Shown here one piece after another: positions 1 to 8,596 of a DNA stretch of 64,000 bases. Source of the DNA: Bacillus sp. 165 (GTDB lineage: Bacteria; Bacillota; Bacilli; Bacillales; Bacillaceae_G). A model generated the notes under the pieces. It ran no database searches. It saw only the letters and a program-made list of their open reading frames with translations, and had not been told where the DNA came from. The first letter of the stretch is position 1. Every line of letters begins with the position of its first letter. The stretch covers positions 244,915 to 308,914 of the forward strand of contig NZ_JAGHKQ010000004.1 in assembly GCF_017742235.1 (NCBI RefSeq), read 5' to 3'. The position numbers were made by a program, and so were the translations under genes.

Positions 1-1490
1 AAAAGCAGAAGGAAAAAGAAGCGATTAAGATTCCAATTTCGACGTTTATCACCGACAATGAGAACTATATAAAGCAGCGCTTAGGAATCGGTATTACCTA
101 TGATATAGGTATCCGCAAAATGAAAGTGCTGGAACGAGACGTTACCGTTTTATATGTTAACGGCTTGTGCGATACGGCATATATTATTCAAATTCTTGAG
201 GAAATGGTTGATACGAACGATGTTGAGCATCCAGGGAATAAAGCTGCTAAAATCATAGAAAATCGTCTTGTACATCAGCAGGTAAGCAAAGCGGATAATA
301 TGGAAGACATTGTATTGCAGGTATTGTCTGGGTTAATTGTCATTTTTGTAGAAGGAGAAGAACAAGCATTTATTGTGGATGTTCGAAGTTATCCTGGAAG
401 AACGCCGCAAGAGCCTGATACGGAAAAGGTGGTCCGCGGGGCACGGGATGGATTTACAGAGAACATTGTCGTTAATACTGCTCTCATTCGGAGACGTATA
501 CGGGATGAGAGACTTCGTAATGAAATCATCCGTGTTGGACAGCGTTCTAAAAGCGATATATGTATTTCCTACATAGAGGATGTAGCAGACCTGGATTTAA
601 TTAAAATTATAAAAAAAGAGATCGGCAGTATCGATATTGACGGATTGACGATGTCTGATAAAACATTAGAGGAGTTTTTGGTAAAGCAAGGATATAATCC
701 CTTTCCGCTTGTTCGTTACACGGAACGGCCGGACGTCGCTGCGACTCATTTATTAGAAGGTCATGTATTAATCATAGTCGATACATCACCAAGCGTGATG
801 ATTACTCCAACCACATACTTTCATCATGTACAGCATGCAGAAGAGTATCGGCAAAATCCAGCAGTGGGCACACTGCTTCGGTGGGTTAGATTTACTGGAA
901 TAATGGCTTCATTATTTTTACTTCCGTTTTGGCTTGTTTTTGTATTTGATCCGTCTCTGCTTCCGCCTCGGCTTGCGTTTATTGGGCCAAATGAAGTAAC
1001 GAATATTCCTATTTTTTTACAAATTATTTTAGGAGAAATAGGGGTCGAATTTTTACGGATGGCATCTATTCATACGCCATCATCGTTGTCTACTGCTCTT
1101 GGTTTGATTTCTGCCGTTTTGATCGGACAAATTGCCATTGAAGTAGGATTGTTTGTACCTGAGGTAATTTTATATATAGCGGTTTCTGTAATTGGGGCGT
1201 ACGCTACACCTAGCTATGAGCTTGGATTAGCAAATAAGGTCGCTAAAATGATGGTTATTGTAGCAACGGCCGTTTTTCATGAAATAGGATTTATTGTCGC
1301 AATTACAGTGATATTTCTTTACATGGTTTCTATTCGTTCTTTGCAAACGCCTTATTTATGGCCATTTCTTCCATTTGATGGAGGGGCTCTTATGCAAATT
1401 GTGATTCGTCCGACTGTTACTGGAGATAAGCTTCGCCCAAGTATTGTTCACCCTCGTAATGTGCGCCGGCAGCAAGAAAATAATAAATGA
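1..1490 (+). CDS. spoVAF: Stage V sporulation protein AF, 5'-truncated by window edge
   Basis: The reading frame is open from base 3, and 495 residues are visible; B. subtilis SpoVAF is about the same length, so only a few N-terminal residues lie outside the window. The ATG at 120 is internal, because the upstream codons encode family-like sequence (ENYIKQRLGIGITYDIG). The protein is related to the GerA-type A subunits of germinant receptors: a soluble N-terminal half, then hydrophobic helices from about residue 290. SpoVAF belongs to the SpoVA system, which moves dipicolinic acid across the spore inner membrane, and is expressed in the forespore. The gene ends at a hairpin shared with the convergent ypuA. 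Identification is confident. Confidence 0.93.
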   Translation, partial: KQKEKEAIKIPISTFITDNENYIKQRLGIGITYDIGIRKMKVLERDVTVLYVNGLCDTAYIIQILEEMVDTNDVEHPGNKAAKIIENRLVHQQVSKADNMEDIVLQVLSGLIVIFVEGEEQAFIVDVRSYPGRTPQEPDTEKVVRGARDGFTENIVVNTALIRRRIRDERLRNEIIRVGQRSKSDICISYIEDVADLDLIKIIKKEIGSIDIDGLTMSDKTLEEFLVKQGYNPFPLVRYTERPDVAATHLLEGHVLIIVDTSPSVMITPTTYFHHVQHAEEYRQNPAVGTLLRWVRFTGIMASLFLLPFWLVFVFDPSLLPPRLAFIGPNEVTNIPIFLQIILGEIGVEFLRMASIHTPSSLSTALGLISAVLIGQIAIEVGLFVPEVILYIAVSVIGAYATPSYELGLANKVAKMMVIVATAVFHEIGFIVAITVIFLYMVSIRSLQTPYLWPFLPFDGGALMQIVIRPTVTGDKLRPSIVHPRNVRRQQENNK

Positions 1491-1502
1491 ATATATGGAA
1501 CA

Positions 1503-1540
1503 AAAAATGAAGCGCGGAAAATATCCCACGCTTCATTTTT
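1503..1540. terminator. Bidirectional terminator between spoVAF and ypuA
   Basis: A 12-bp stem, AAAAATGAAGCG paired with CGCTTCATTTTT, is flanked by A and T runs. It lies just after the spoVAF stop and abuts the ypuA stop, so it can end both convergent transcripts. Confidence 0.85.
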
Positions 1541-2406
1541 TATTTAAAAAGAGATGCAACAAAATCGAACAGACTTGCAAAGAAGGATTTTAATTTGTCT
1601 AAGAAGTTTTGGCCTTCTTCTGAGTTAATAAATGCTGCGATTTGATCTTTAGCCTTATTTAGCTGATCGCCAACTTGGTTCCAGTCAATATTTAAGTCTT
1701 TCATTTTTTCAAACAGCGTCACTAAGTTGTTTAACTGATCCTCTGTTAGGGAAATACCCAGTTGGTCAGCAAGTTTTTGGATGAGTGCGCGTAATTCTTC
1801 CGTAGTTTGTGGCGGATTTTTGGCAATCTCTTCTTTTATCGCAGTGATAAGCTGAACTGCTTTATCTGATCCAATTTTATCTCCAAGCTTGGCTGTTTCT
1901 ACCATCTCTTGGTTTGCCACTTGCTTTACATCTTCCGGAATTGTTTTATCTGCTGAAACTTCGTAAGCTTTCATGATACCAGTCAAAGCTGCAGTGCCAG
2001 ATACTTTAAATGGTGCTGTAATATAAATATTTGCATCCTTAAGACCTGCTGTAATTAAAGCATTTGTATACATTGCTTCTGTAACCCATGTGATATTTCG
2101 TGTTTGTACGACTAAGCCGGATCCCTTTTTCGTATACGTAATCATGGAAGAAGATAGTGCCTTTGTCCCAATTTGTGCCACAGGAACGTATTGCCCCAAG
2201 TATTTATGCTCTTCAGCATTAGTTACAGTAATCATTTGCGCATTTTTAGGGGCTTGCATTTCATCTAATATTTGCTGTTTTTGTTGGTCTGTAAGGTTTT
2301 CTCCAAGTGTTACAATAGTTTCTCCTTCAACCGCATCAGCAAACGCGGATGTTGGAATGAATAAGGCAACTAGTACAAGAAGAAACGCTATCCATTTCGT
2401 TTTCAA
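1540..2406 (-). CDS. ypuA: Exported DUF1002 protein, YpuA-like
   Basis: The protein has 288 residues with a Sec signal peptide (MKTKW, a hydrophobic core, then SAFADA, probable cleavage after AFA). The mature part is a DUF1002 domain with alternating short beta segments and charged helices, ending in a hydrophobic FxxLFDFVASLF tail. The start is TTG, supported by AAAAGGAG about 10 bases upstream. In B. subtilis, ypuA lies in the same spoVAF-ppiB neighbourhood and is linked to cell-envelope stress (SigM regulon); that is family knowledge. The biochemical function is unknown. In B. subtilis lysA lies between ypuA and ppiB, but it is absent here. Confidence 0.82.
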   Translation of the reverse strand: MKTKWIAFLLVLVALFIPTSAFADAVEGETIVTLGENLTDQQKQQILDEMQAPKNAQMITVTNAEEHKYLGQYVPVAQIGTKALSSSMITYTKKGSGLVVQTRNITWVTEAMYTNALITAGLKDANIYITAPFKVSGTAALTGIMKAYEVSADKTIPEDVKQVANQEMVETAKLGDKIGSDKAVQLITAIKEEIAKNPPQTTEELRALIQKLADQLGISLTEDQLNNLVTLFEKMKDLNIDWNQVGDQLNKAKDQIAAFINSEEGQNFLDKLKSFFASLFDFVASLFK

Positions 2407-2545
2407 CGAAGATCGCTCCTTTTATTTATAAATTTTTTAGGGCAATAAGCTCATTATAGTATATTTTTATGCATTGTCATCAGACTTTAGATGGATTTTC
2501 GTATTTTAAAAGGAAAAGTCAGATTTATCGCTAACTATATATCTT

Positions 2546-2808
2546 GTGCGTCATGAGGAAATAAAGAAAGCAACACAAGAGATATTGTATAATGTGATTG
2601 GCACTGGAATGGATTTGTTGAACCGAAACTAGGATAAGGACGAGATGGGCGAATTGTCTCTCCGATTGCATTAGGAATAGGTCGACATAAGGATAATCAA
2701 GAATATATTTTTTCAGAACTGATTGAAGAATGCTTGCAAAAAGCAGGCATTACTTTTCAAGCGAGCAGCGTAGGTTTTTTTATATCCGGAGGACATTGCA
2801 AAGGATAA
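2546..2808 (+). pseudogene. Decayed gene remnant between ypuA and ppiB
   Basis: No intact gene lies between 2407 and 2915. A GTG-initiated stretch (VRHEEIKKATQEIL...) stops at a TAG near 2631. A second, frame-shifted stretch of about 55 codons begins near 2644 (RDGRIVSPIALGIGRHKDN...) and stops at 2806. The second part looks protein-like, with a hydrophobic beta segment, a GIG loop and a helix ELIEECLQKAG, but has no start codon or ribosome binding site. I do not recognise the family. A GIGxxK...helix pattern faintly recalls CbiG-type proteins, but this is too weak to name. Confidence 0.35.
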
Positions 2809-2915
2809 GCGGGTTATACTGTTATTTGAGTTAGTGGCATAACCTCCCCCTGCTTTTGTTTTTTTGTGAAAATATGGTATTATGGACAAGAGTCGATATC
2901 AAGGAGGTTATACAT

Positions 2916-3371
2916 ATGAAAAAAGGATATATATTAATGGAAAACGGTGAGAAAATCGAATTGAAATTTTTTGATAAAGAAGCGCCTGGCACTGTAGAAA
3001 ACTTTGAGAAGCTTGCGCGTCAAGGTTTTTATGATGGATTGACATTCCATCGCGTAATCCCTGGATTTGTGAGCCAAGGCGGCTGTCCAATTGGAAATGG
3101 TACTGGGGGACCTGGCTATACAATCCCTTGTGAGACAGAAGGTAATCCAAATAGACATAAAGCAGGAGTATTATCTATGGCACATGCAGGCCGAAACACA
3201 GGCGGAAGCCAATTTTTTATCGTTCATGAGCCGCAGCCGCACTTAGATGGTGTGCACACTGTATTTGGAGAAGTAACAAGCGGTATGGATACAGTGTTAA
3301 AAATGCGTCAAGGCGATGTAATGAAAGAAGTACGCGTGTTTGATGAATCTAATACTGAGGACAAGTTTTAA
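2916..3371 (+). CDS. ppiB: Peptidyl-prolyl cis-trans isomerase, cyclophilin type
   Basis: A 151-residue cytosolic cyclophilin that interconverts cis and trans Xaa-Pro bonds during folding. Family signatures are [22 protein letters not shown], a degraded [17 protein letters not shown] core and [11 protein letters not shown]. The catalytic Arg sits in FHRV. The start is ATG 2916, preceded by AAGGAGG; an open frame extends to 2856 but those codons are leader. The gene is monocistronic and ends in a strong hairpin. Confidence 0.95.
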   Translation: MKKGYILMENGEKIELKFFDKEAPGTVENFEKLARQGFYDGLTFHRVIPGFVSQGGCPIGNGTGGPGYTIPCETEGNPNRHKAGVLSMAHAGRNTGGSQFFIVHEPQPHLDGVHTVFGEVTSGMDTVLKMRQGDVMKEVRVFDESNTEDKF

Positions 3372-3377
3372 TATGAA

Positions 3378-3405
3378 AAGAGAGGCGGATTGCCTCTCTT
3401 TTTTA
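3378..3405 (+). terminator. ppiB terminator
   Basis: The stem AAGAGAGGC / GCCTCTCTT with a GGATT loop is followed by six T residues directly after the ppiB stop. Confidence 0.88.
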
Positions 3406-3774
3406 TTGCAGGATAACGCCCTTAAATTTGCCGTTCAATACTTCTTTCCCATGTTGATTGACACAGAAAAAGGATGACAGCACATTCAAACGTCCGTTTT
3501 CTTGTTCCGTTTCGTCTACAGTTACTTCACAGCGAATGATATCACCGGTAAAAACGGGACGAAGAAAAGTAAACTTAATTTCGCGGGCAATAAAATTATA
3601 ATCTCCACCGATTTTTGTCGGTAAAGTGGCTGTAAGCAGCCCTTGTGCCATCAACCGGCCTTGTTCATCAGGAATCATATGGTGATTCCCCCTATCACCA
3701 GAAAGAACGGCAAACTGAAGAACATCTTCTTTTGTAAATGTTCGTTCAAAGCATACGACAGTTCCTGCTTGCAT
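3403..3774 (-). CDS. MaoC-like hot-dog dehydratase
   Basis: A 123-residue single hot-dog protein of the MaoC/R-specific enoyl-CoA hydratase group. The AVLSGDRGNHHMIPDEQG segment corresponds to the substrate/active-site motif (usually D...NP.H), and MAQGLLTATLPTKIGG and FLRPVFTGDIIRCEV match the helix and the second strand region. The active-site Asp/His pair appears as D and HH, so the pattern is not canonical. The first in-frame ATG (3780) sits directly on GGAGG; the ATG at 3774 has ideal spacing and is preferred. Substrate unknown. Confidence 0.7.
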   Translation of the reverse strand: MQAGTVVCFERTFTKEDVLQFAVLSGDRGNHHMIPDEQGRLMAQGLLTATLPTKIGGDYNFIAREIKFTFLRPVFTGDIIRCEVTVDETEQENGRLNVLSSFFCVNQHGKEVLNGKFKGVILQ

Positions 3775-4073
3775 GTACATACCTCCATCTAAGTATATTA
3801 TTAAAGGAAATAATTCGAAATGAGTGAAGCAAATCCCTGCAATAGCCTGTTTGTATAGTGCTGGTAAAAGAGTCGCATTATGTACTTTAAAATGATGAAC
3901 AATACTACTAGAACAAGCATATATAGAGAGTGTGGAAAAATATTACCATTTGACTAGAAACTCAAAATCCTTTATTATTTGTTTTTGTTTGCGAAAACTA
4001 TGACTTCTCACTCAAACAGAAATGGTGTAGAATTAAATACAAATTCTATGTTACATCAGGAGAGCTGATTTCA
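3775..4073. other. Intergenic region without recognised gene
   Basis: About 300 AT-rich bases lie between the divergent MaoC-like gene and the 34-residue membrane protein. No convincing open frame or hairpin was found. The only notable element is the AGGAGAG ribosome binding site at the right edge. Confidence 0.5.
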
Positions 4074-4178
4074 TTGAAAAATGATAAGGGCAGAAAACAG
4101 GAAAAAGTTTTAATGCTGATTATCGCAGCTGTAGCTTTTCTTTACTTACTATCTTTAATAGGAAAGTTTTTTCGATAA
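4074..4178 (+). CDS. Small single-span membrane protein (34 aa)
   Basis: A TTG start 9 bases after CAGGAGAG opens a 34-codon frame: a charged N-terminus (KNDKGRKQEK), one hydrophobic helix (VLMLIIAAVAFLYLLSLIG), then KFFR. The Lys/Arg-rich front suggests the N-terminus is cytosolic. It lies 16 bases before ribT and may be co-transcribed. Small membrane proteins of this kind are common in Bacillus; function unknown. Confidence 0.6.
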   Translation: MKNDKGRKQEKVLMLIIAAVAFLYLLSLIGKFFR

Positions 4179-4194
4179 GAAGGGATAATCTTAT

Positions 4195-4566
4195 ATGCTA
4201 ATTCGATTTAAGAAAAACTACGAAAAAATTGCAATGGGTCTGCTTTCGTTTATGCCAACGGAAAAAGAGATAAAAAAGCTGCAGGCAACCATTAAGGAAT
4301 ATGAATCTAATCAAAATTGGCAATTGTATTTATGGAAAGAAGAGGACGATATTTTAGGTATTATCGGGACAGTGAAAAAAGAAGATGGAGTTGTGCAAAT
4401 TCAACATATTTGCGTGACACCTTCGCATAGGCATGCAGGAATCGGAACAAAGATGGTCAATGAGCTTTACAACATGATGCCTAGTATTGCTGTATGCGGT
4501 AATGAACATACGGCTGCTTTTTGTGAAAGATGCCAAAGTATTGAACAAAGTAAAGTAAGTTTATGA
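4195..4566 (+). CDS. ribT: GNAT-family protein RibT
   Basis: A 123-residue acetyltransferase-fold protein closely resembling B. subtilis RibT: MLIRFKK...EKIAMGLLSFMP at the start, ICVTPSHRHAGIGTKM as the acetyl-CoA binding motif A (R/QxxGxG/A), and FCERCQ near the end. In B. subtilis ribT closes the rib operon, but here no ribDEAH genes precede it, so it is separated from riboflavin synthesis. Its substrate is not established. It is followed by ypuF and scpAB as in related genomes. Confidence 0.85.
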   Translation: MLIRFKKNYEKIAMGLLSFMPTEKEIKKLQATIKEYESNQNWQLYLWKEEDDILGIIGTVKKEDGVVQIQHICVTPSHRHAGIGTKMVNELYNMMPSIAVCGNEHTAAFCERCQSIEQSKVSL

Positions 4567-4567
4567 T

Positions 4568-4602
4568 AAAGGCTTCATTTGCACAGCAAATGAAGCCTTT
4601 AT
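4568..4602. terminator. Bidirectional terminator between ribT and ypuF
   Basis: A long perfect stem AAAGGCTTCATTTG / CAAATGAAGCCTTT is followed by ATTTAT. It lies between the convergent stops of ribT and ypuF. Confidence 0.85.
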
Positions 4603-5124
4603 TTATAGTGTTTCTTTACGGAGTTTGATTTGTCTTAAGCGTTCGTTAATCACATCACTTCGGTCACGATGACTATGTTTATGGATGAGGTCGTTATTTG
4701 CCATATCGCTTTTTTGTCCCCATACTAGTCCATTACTAGTGCATAACTTTGCGCAAAGAGCCAATAATGCTGAATCTTTAATGGGCAAGTTGATACTTGT
4801 ATAGAGCTTTTTATCTTGAATTTGCTGCAGTCGAGTTGTTAACTCTTGGGAAAGCAGTGTATAATCCAGTCCTAACTGTTCCATGGCTTCCTTATGTTGT
4901 GTTAGAATCGCAACGGCTTTTTTCATCATTCGTTCCGCACCGTTAAAGTTTTTGCGTCTTTGGTGATATAGCGATACTGCAAGTTGAATTAACCCTACCC
5001 AATATACTTTTCGTTCTTTTGGCGGGTCAGCTTTCCAATGTTCTTCTAATATTTCATGACATTCAAAATAATCACGGTGGCAATGAAATTGGAGCAAATA
5101 CTGTATGTAGGCTTGTGGGTACAT
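4603..5124 (-). CDS. ypuF: DUF309 protein YpuF
   Basis: A 173-residue protein with the DUF309 signature HCHRDYFECHEILEEHWK near residue 15, which has conserved His/Glu residues reminiscent of a metal site, followed by a helical VGLIQLAVSLYHQRRKNFNGAERM segment. The C-terminal third is basic (KLRKETL). B. subtilis YpuF has the same length and neighbours. Function unknown. The start is supported by AAGGAGGAT just upstream (read on the minus strand). Confidence 0.82.
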   Translation of the reverse strand: MYPQAYIQYLLQFHCHRDYFECHEILEEHWKADPPKERKVYWVGLIQLAVSLYHQRRKNFNGAERMMKKAVAILTQHKEAMEQLGLDYTLLSQELTTRLQQIQDKKLYTSINLPIKDSALLALCAKLCTSNGLVWGQKSDMANNDLIHKHSHRDRSDVINERLRQIKLRKETL

Positions 5125-5163
5125 ATGGGGTATCCTCCTTTTTCTTATAGTGTACCATAAAAT

Positions 5164-5187
5164 AAGCAGCCGGAAACTCCGGCTGCC
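5164..5187 (-). terminator. Terminator of the YjcZ-type gene
   Basis: The stem GCAGCCGGA / TCCGGCTGC has a 3-base loop. On the minus strand it is followed by TTATTTTAT, directly downstream of the small sporulation gene. Confidence 0.75.
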
Positions 5188-5196
5188 GAATGGTTA

Positions 5197-5289
5197 TTAG
5201 CAGATGCAAGCTGCTCCAACGATAATTAAAAGAATGAAAAGCACTACGATTAAAGCAAATCCGCCGTAATATCCTTCAGTGTTTCCCAT
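5197..5289 (-). CDS. YjcZ-family sporulation miniprotein (30 aa)
   Basis: A 30-residue protein with the family pattern of an N-terminal GYYGGFALIVVLF followed by a hydrophobic helix and a short Cys-containing tail (GAACIC). YjcZ-family proteins are tiny Gly/Tyr-rich membrane peptides of spore formers. The start is ATG 5289 after GTAGGAGG. A CATATGATA box at 5330-5338 on the minus strand resembles a sigma-K -10 element. It is a member of the family by pattern; its exact role is unknown. Confidence 0.82.
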   Translation of the reverse strand: MGNTEGYYGGFALIVVLFILLIIVGAACIC

Positions 5290-5329
5290 AGTTTTTAACC
5301 TCCTACAAGTTGTGTGCTGATTACATTCA

Positions 5330-5353
5330 TATCATATGTAGGTGGTGGGCAGA
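5330..5353 (-). promoter_or_regulatory. Possible sigma-K promoter of the YjcZ-type gene
   Basis: Minus-strand CATATGATA at 5330-5338 matches the sigma-K -10 consensus CATAnnnTA, with an ACGC about 16 bases upstream as a weak -35. Spacing to the ribosome binding site is reasonable. The sequence match is the only support. Confidence 0.4.
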
Positions 5354-5482
5354 TGCGTGGGCGTCTGTCTATTTTAGAGCTTGCTTCCTTCAAATTTCTT
5401 CCTAAATGCAAAATCATATTGGATAGTACGTGCCAATGCTCTATACTTAGAATGTTACAGAAAAAAAATGGTGGGATGTTTT

Positions 5483-6250
5483 GTGCAGTACAGCGTAAAA
5501 ATTGATGCATTTGAAGGGCCGTTGGATTTATTGCTGCATTTAATCAATCGGTACGAAATTGATATATATAATATTCCTGTGGCAGAAATTACAGAGCAAT
5601 ATTTGACTTATATACATACGATGAAGGAGCTGGAGCTGGACGTAGCGAGTGAATTTTTGGTGATGGCAGCTACGCTGCTAGCCATTAAAAGCAAAATGCT
5701 GCTTCCAAAACAGGAGAACGAATTATTTGACGATGAGTTTTCTGATGTCGAAGAGGATCCTCGAGAAGAATTGATGCAAAGGTTGTTAGAATACAAAAAA
5801 TTTAAAACAGCCGCAAGTAATTTAAAAGAGCGAGGAGAAGAACGGTCACATGTATTTACGAGACCGCCTGTGGAATTAGGACAGTTTGAACAAGAAATAG
5901 AGACGAAATTACCTATTGATGTCACGCTTTATGATATGCTTTCAGCGTTTCAGAAATTAATGAGACGAAAAAAATTGCAAAAACCGATGCAAACCCGAAT
6001 TACGAGACAAGAAATTTCGATTGAGAAGCGTATGAAGGAAATTTTGCAAGAGTTGGACATAGACGGCCGAAAAAGCTTTTTTAGCTTATTTCCATTTGAA
6101 GAACGTGATATGGTTGTCGTTACGTTTCTTGCAGTGTTAGAGTTGATGAAGACACAGGAAATAGAAATTGAGCAGGAACGAAACTTTGATGAGATTTTTA
6201 TAATGAAACAAAGAAAGGAGTATGAAGCTGCTTGGAGCAACGAGAGTTAA
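5483..6250 (+). CDS. scpA: Segregation and condensation protein A
   Basis: A 255-residue kleisin subunit of the SMC-ScpAB condensin. The N-terminal domain [17 protein letters not shown] binds the SMC neck, the acidic linker [18 protein letters not shown] is typical, and the C-terminal winged helix ([13 protein letters not shown]) binds the SMC head. The GTG at 5483, preceded by GGTGGGA, begins the conserved V/M-Q-Y sequence; the open frame runs upstream to 5381 but those residues are unlike ScpA. It overlaps scpB by 19 bases. Confidence 0.93.
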   Translation: MQYSVKIDAFEGPLDLLLHLINRYEIDIYNIPVAEITEQYLTYIHTMKELELDVASEFLVMAATLLAIKSKMLLPKQENELFDDEFSDVEEDPREELMQRLLEYKKFKTAASNLKERGEERSHVFTRPPVELGQFEQEIETKLPIDVTLYDMLSAFQKLMRRKKLQKPMQTRITRQEISIEKRMKEILQELDIDGRKSFFSLFPFEERDMVVVTFLAVLELMKTQEIEIEQERNFDEIFIMKQRKEYEAAWSNES

Positions 6251-6807
6251 AAGCGATTGTGGAAGGACTGCTGTTTGTAGCGGGAGATGAAGGGATACAG
6301 GTGAAACAAATTGCGCATGTTCTAGAAATCAATATAGAAGAAGCGGAGTTATTATTAGAAGAGTTACAGGCTGACTACAATGAAGGAGGGCGAGGCTTTC
6401 AGCTTGTCCGCTATGCAAATGTATATCAGCTGGCTACACGTAAGGAGCATGCTTTGTATTACAAAAAGCTGGTCAACACGCCAACTTCCGCAAGCTTGTC
6501 ACAAGCTGCATTAGAGACATTGGCCATTATAGTATATCGTCAGCCAATTACGAGAGCAGAAATAGAAGAGGTGCGAGGGGTAAAAACAGAAAAAGCGCTC
6601 CAAACTCTCATCTCACGCTTATTAATAAAAGAAGTAGGACGTGCAGAAGGAACAGGGCGTCCGATTTTATATGGGACAACTAAGGAATTTTTAGATAGCT
6701 TTGGGCTGCAAACCTTAGAGGAATTACCACCGTTACCCGATCAAGTCGAAGGGGAGCAAGAAGCTGATCTATTCTTCGATTCCCTGCGGGAGCTGCCTGC
6801 AGAATAA
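6232..6807 (+). CDS. scpB: Segregation and condensation protein B
   Basis: A 191-residue tandem winged-helix protein that dimerises and binds the ScpA linker in the condensin complex. Diagnostic stretches are [39 protein letters not shown] and [15 protein letters not shown]. Translation starts at TTG 6232, 11 bases after AAGAAAGGAG and inside the end of scpA, implying coupled translation. No clear terminator follows in the 190-base gap before the next gene. Confidence 0.94.
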   Translation: MEQRELKAIVEGLLFVAGDEGIQVKQIAHVLEINIEEAELLLEELQADYNEGGRGFQLVRYANVYQLATRKEHALYYKKLVNTPTSASLSQAALETLAIIVYRQPITRAEIEEVRGVKTEKALQTLISRLLIKEVGRAEGTGRPILYGTTKEFLDSFGLQTLEELPPLPDQVEGEQEADLFFDSLRELPAE

Positions 6808-6996
6808 AAGCTTAGGGCATGAGTCACGATCTTTTTTATATACAGAATGAAACAGGAAAAGCATGGAATCGTGCAGCTATGTTGGTATAACAATAGGCGC
6901 AATGCAGTGTGTAACTAGAAAACTTGTATTTTTAAAATTTTAGTACATTGAATAGAGTGAGCCGAGATATACTAAGGAGAAAAAGGAGAAGTAGAG

Positions 6997-7917
6997 ATGA
7001 AGTATGTGCGGATTATCTTTGTCCCTTGCATTCTTTCTTTTCTCTGTTTTTGTTTAGCTGCAAGTGCCTTTGCTAAACAGAATTTTCCTGCACATACCAT
7101 TCCGTCCTTTCAATATGAGACACAATATTACCGGGAGTACTATCCTAAGTTATCGATTTCATTTTTTAATGTCGGACAAGGGGACTGTACGTTAATTGTG
7201 CTTCCGAATGGAAAAACCATTTTGATTGACGGAGGACCTCATGAAGCGGGAGAACTGGTAGTCCGTAAGCTTGAGGAAAAGAAAATCGGCGGGATTGATT
7301 TAGTGATTAGCACGCATCCAGATATTGATCATATCGGCGGTTTGATTACTGTACTCCAGCAAGTTCCGGTTCGTATGGTGCTCGATAGTGGGAAACGTTA
7401 TAACTCATATACGTATTTAGAATATATTCGTACGATACGCAAGCGGCACATTCCGTTCATTTTTGCTAAAGAGGGACAGTATTTGCCCATTGATCCCAAT
7501 GTTGTGATTCAAGTGTTGAATAATGGAAAAGCAAAAGAGCAGAACAATGAATCCTCCATTGTCCTGAAGCTGCGATACAAGCATGCGGATTTTTTATTAA
7601 TGGGGGATGCGGATACAGCGACAGAGGAAATGATCATAAAAAGGTACGATACACACGCGGATGTGTTAAAAGTAGGACATCATGGCTCTTATACCTCCAC
7701 ATCTAAAGCATTTTTGCATGCTGTGAATCCTCAGTTTGCTGTTATCTCATACGATAAGCATAATCCGTATGGACATCCGCATCAAGTAGTAAGAAAGCGT
7801 TTAAAAAAGCATGGTATCCGGGTTTTTTCGACAGCTAAGCATGGAGATGTCGAATTTGTCACAGATGGAAAAAACCTTGAAATAGAAGGAGAATTGTTAT
7901 TTCCTCTATTGAAGTAG
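6997..7917 (+). CDS. Exported ComEC-like metallo-beta-lactamase fold protein
   Basis: 306 residues with a signal peptide (hydrophobic core, cleavage near SAFAKQ) and no other membrane span. The mature domain matches the stand-alone COG2333/ComEC hydrolase domain: SISFFNVGQGDCTLI, the metal motif THPDIDHIGG (HxxxDH), MGDAD, and KVGHHGS. The channel portion of ComEC is missing, so this is a secreted domain, probably a phosphodiesterase or nuclease acting outside the membrane. Substrate unknown. Start supported by AAAAAGGAG. Confidence 0.8.
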   Translation: MKYVRIIFVPCILSFLCFCLAASAFAKQNFPAHTIPSFQYETQYYREYYPKLSISFFNVGQGDCTLIVLPNGKTILIDGGPHEAGELVVRKLEEKKIGGIDLVISTHPDIDHIGGLITVLQQVPVRMVLDSGKRYNSYTYLEYIRTIRKRHIPFIFAKEGQYLPIDPNVVIQVLNNGKAKEQNNESSIVLKLRYKHADFLLMGDADTATEEMIIKRYDTHADVLKVGHHGSYTSTSKAFLHAVNPQFAVISYDKHNPYGHPHQVVRKRLKKHGIRVFSTAKHGDVEFVTDGKNLEIEGELLFPLLK

Positions 7918-8015
7918 CAACCATAGAATGTAGGTTTTTGGAGAATGATTTAAGAAGGAATGCGCATCCTCTAAAGCGAAATTACTAAAAAAGAAGCTCT
8001 AGGGGAGTGGGAGAG

Positions 8016-8432
8016 ATGATAACAAATGTATCGGTAGTAGGTGTTTATGTGCGTGATGAGCTTGCCGCCTTAAAGTTTTACACAGATGTATTAGGCTTTC
8101 AGCAGCATACGTACGATGCTTTTGGCGATTATTTAGAATCACCCCGCTGGATTACGGTGACACCGAAGGATCAGCCGAATTTGGAACTTTCTTTGCATAA
8201 CCCATTAAAATGGAACAGTGAAGAGGAAGCGGAGAAAATGCTCTCCACAATTGGCTATAGTCCGCTTATTCGTTTAACTACAAGTAATATTGAAGAAAAA
8301 TATAAAATGTTGATTGAAAAAGGCGTAACATTTCTTACTCCACCGATGGAAGAAGAATGGGGTACTCAAACAGTTTTTCAAGATTTGGATGGAAACCGCT
8401 TTTGTCTTGTAGAGCATAAAAAGGGCGCATAG
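8016..8432 (+). CDS. VOC (glyoxalase/bleomycin resistance) family protein
   Basis: A 138-residue two-module VOC protein: VVGVYVRDELAALKFYTDVLGF begins module 1 and FQDLDGNRFCLVEH ends module 2 with the Glu metal ligand. Both typical ends are seen, but substrate specificity cannot be read from the sequence. ATG 8016 lies 8 bases after AGGGGAG and is preferred to the GTG at 8007. It is transcribed alone, with a short terminator hairpin directly after. Confidence 0.8.
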   Translation: MITNVSVVGVYVRDELAALKFYTDVLGFQQHTYDAFGDYLESPRWITVTPKDQPNLELSLHNPLKWNSEEEAEKMLSTIGYSPLIRLTTSNIEEKYKMLIEKGVTFLTPPMEEEWGTQTVFQDLDGNRFCLVEHKKGA

Positions 8433-8444
8433 GCGCTTTTTTTA
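8418..8444 (+). terminator. VOC gene terminator
   Basis: A GCGC/GCGC core extended by G-U and A-T pairs is followed by seven T residues, overlapping the last codons of the VOC gene. Confidence 0.65.
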
Positions 8445-8473
8445 TTTTACATAAATATAAATTTAACCCATAA

Positions 8474-8483
8474 TGTATAGACA
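8474..8483. promoter_or_regulatory. Candidate NagR (dre-like) operator upstream of nagA
   Basis: TGTATAGACA is a near-palindrome 114 bases before nagA. Its core GTATAGAC is like the dre operator core of B. subtilis NagR/YvoA as I recall it. The identical 10-mer occurs in reverse complement at 20275-20284 in front of ptsH. The nagR gene ends this operon, so autoregulation is expected. Confidence 0.5.
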
Positions 8484-8596
8484 ACTAATCATATATATAT
8501 TAATATGAAATTGTAAAATATCAACAACAATGATGACGTTTAAGGCGGACAAAATAAGAAAAAAACTACCCGAGACTAGGAAGGATTGAATTCAAG

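Noticed and set aside
2090..2431. Plus-strand frame opposite ypuA
   Set aside because: Antisense to a clear DUF1002 gene.
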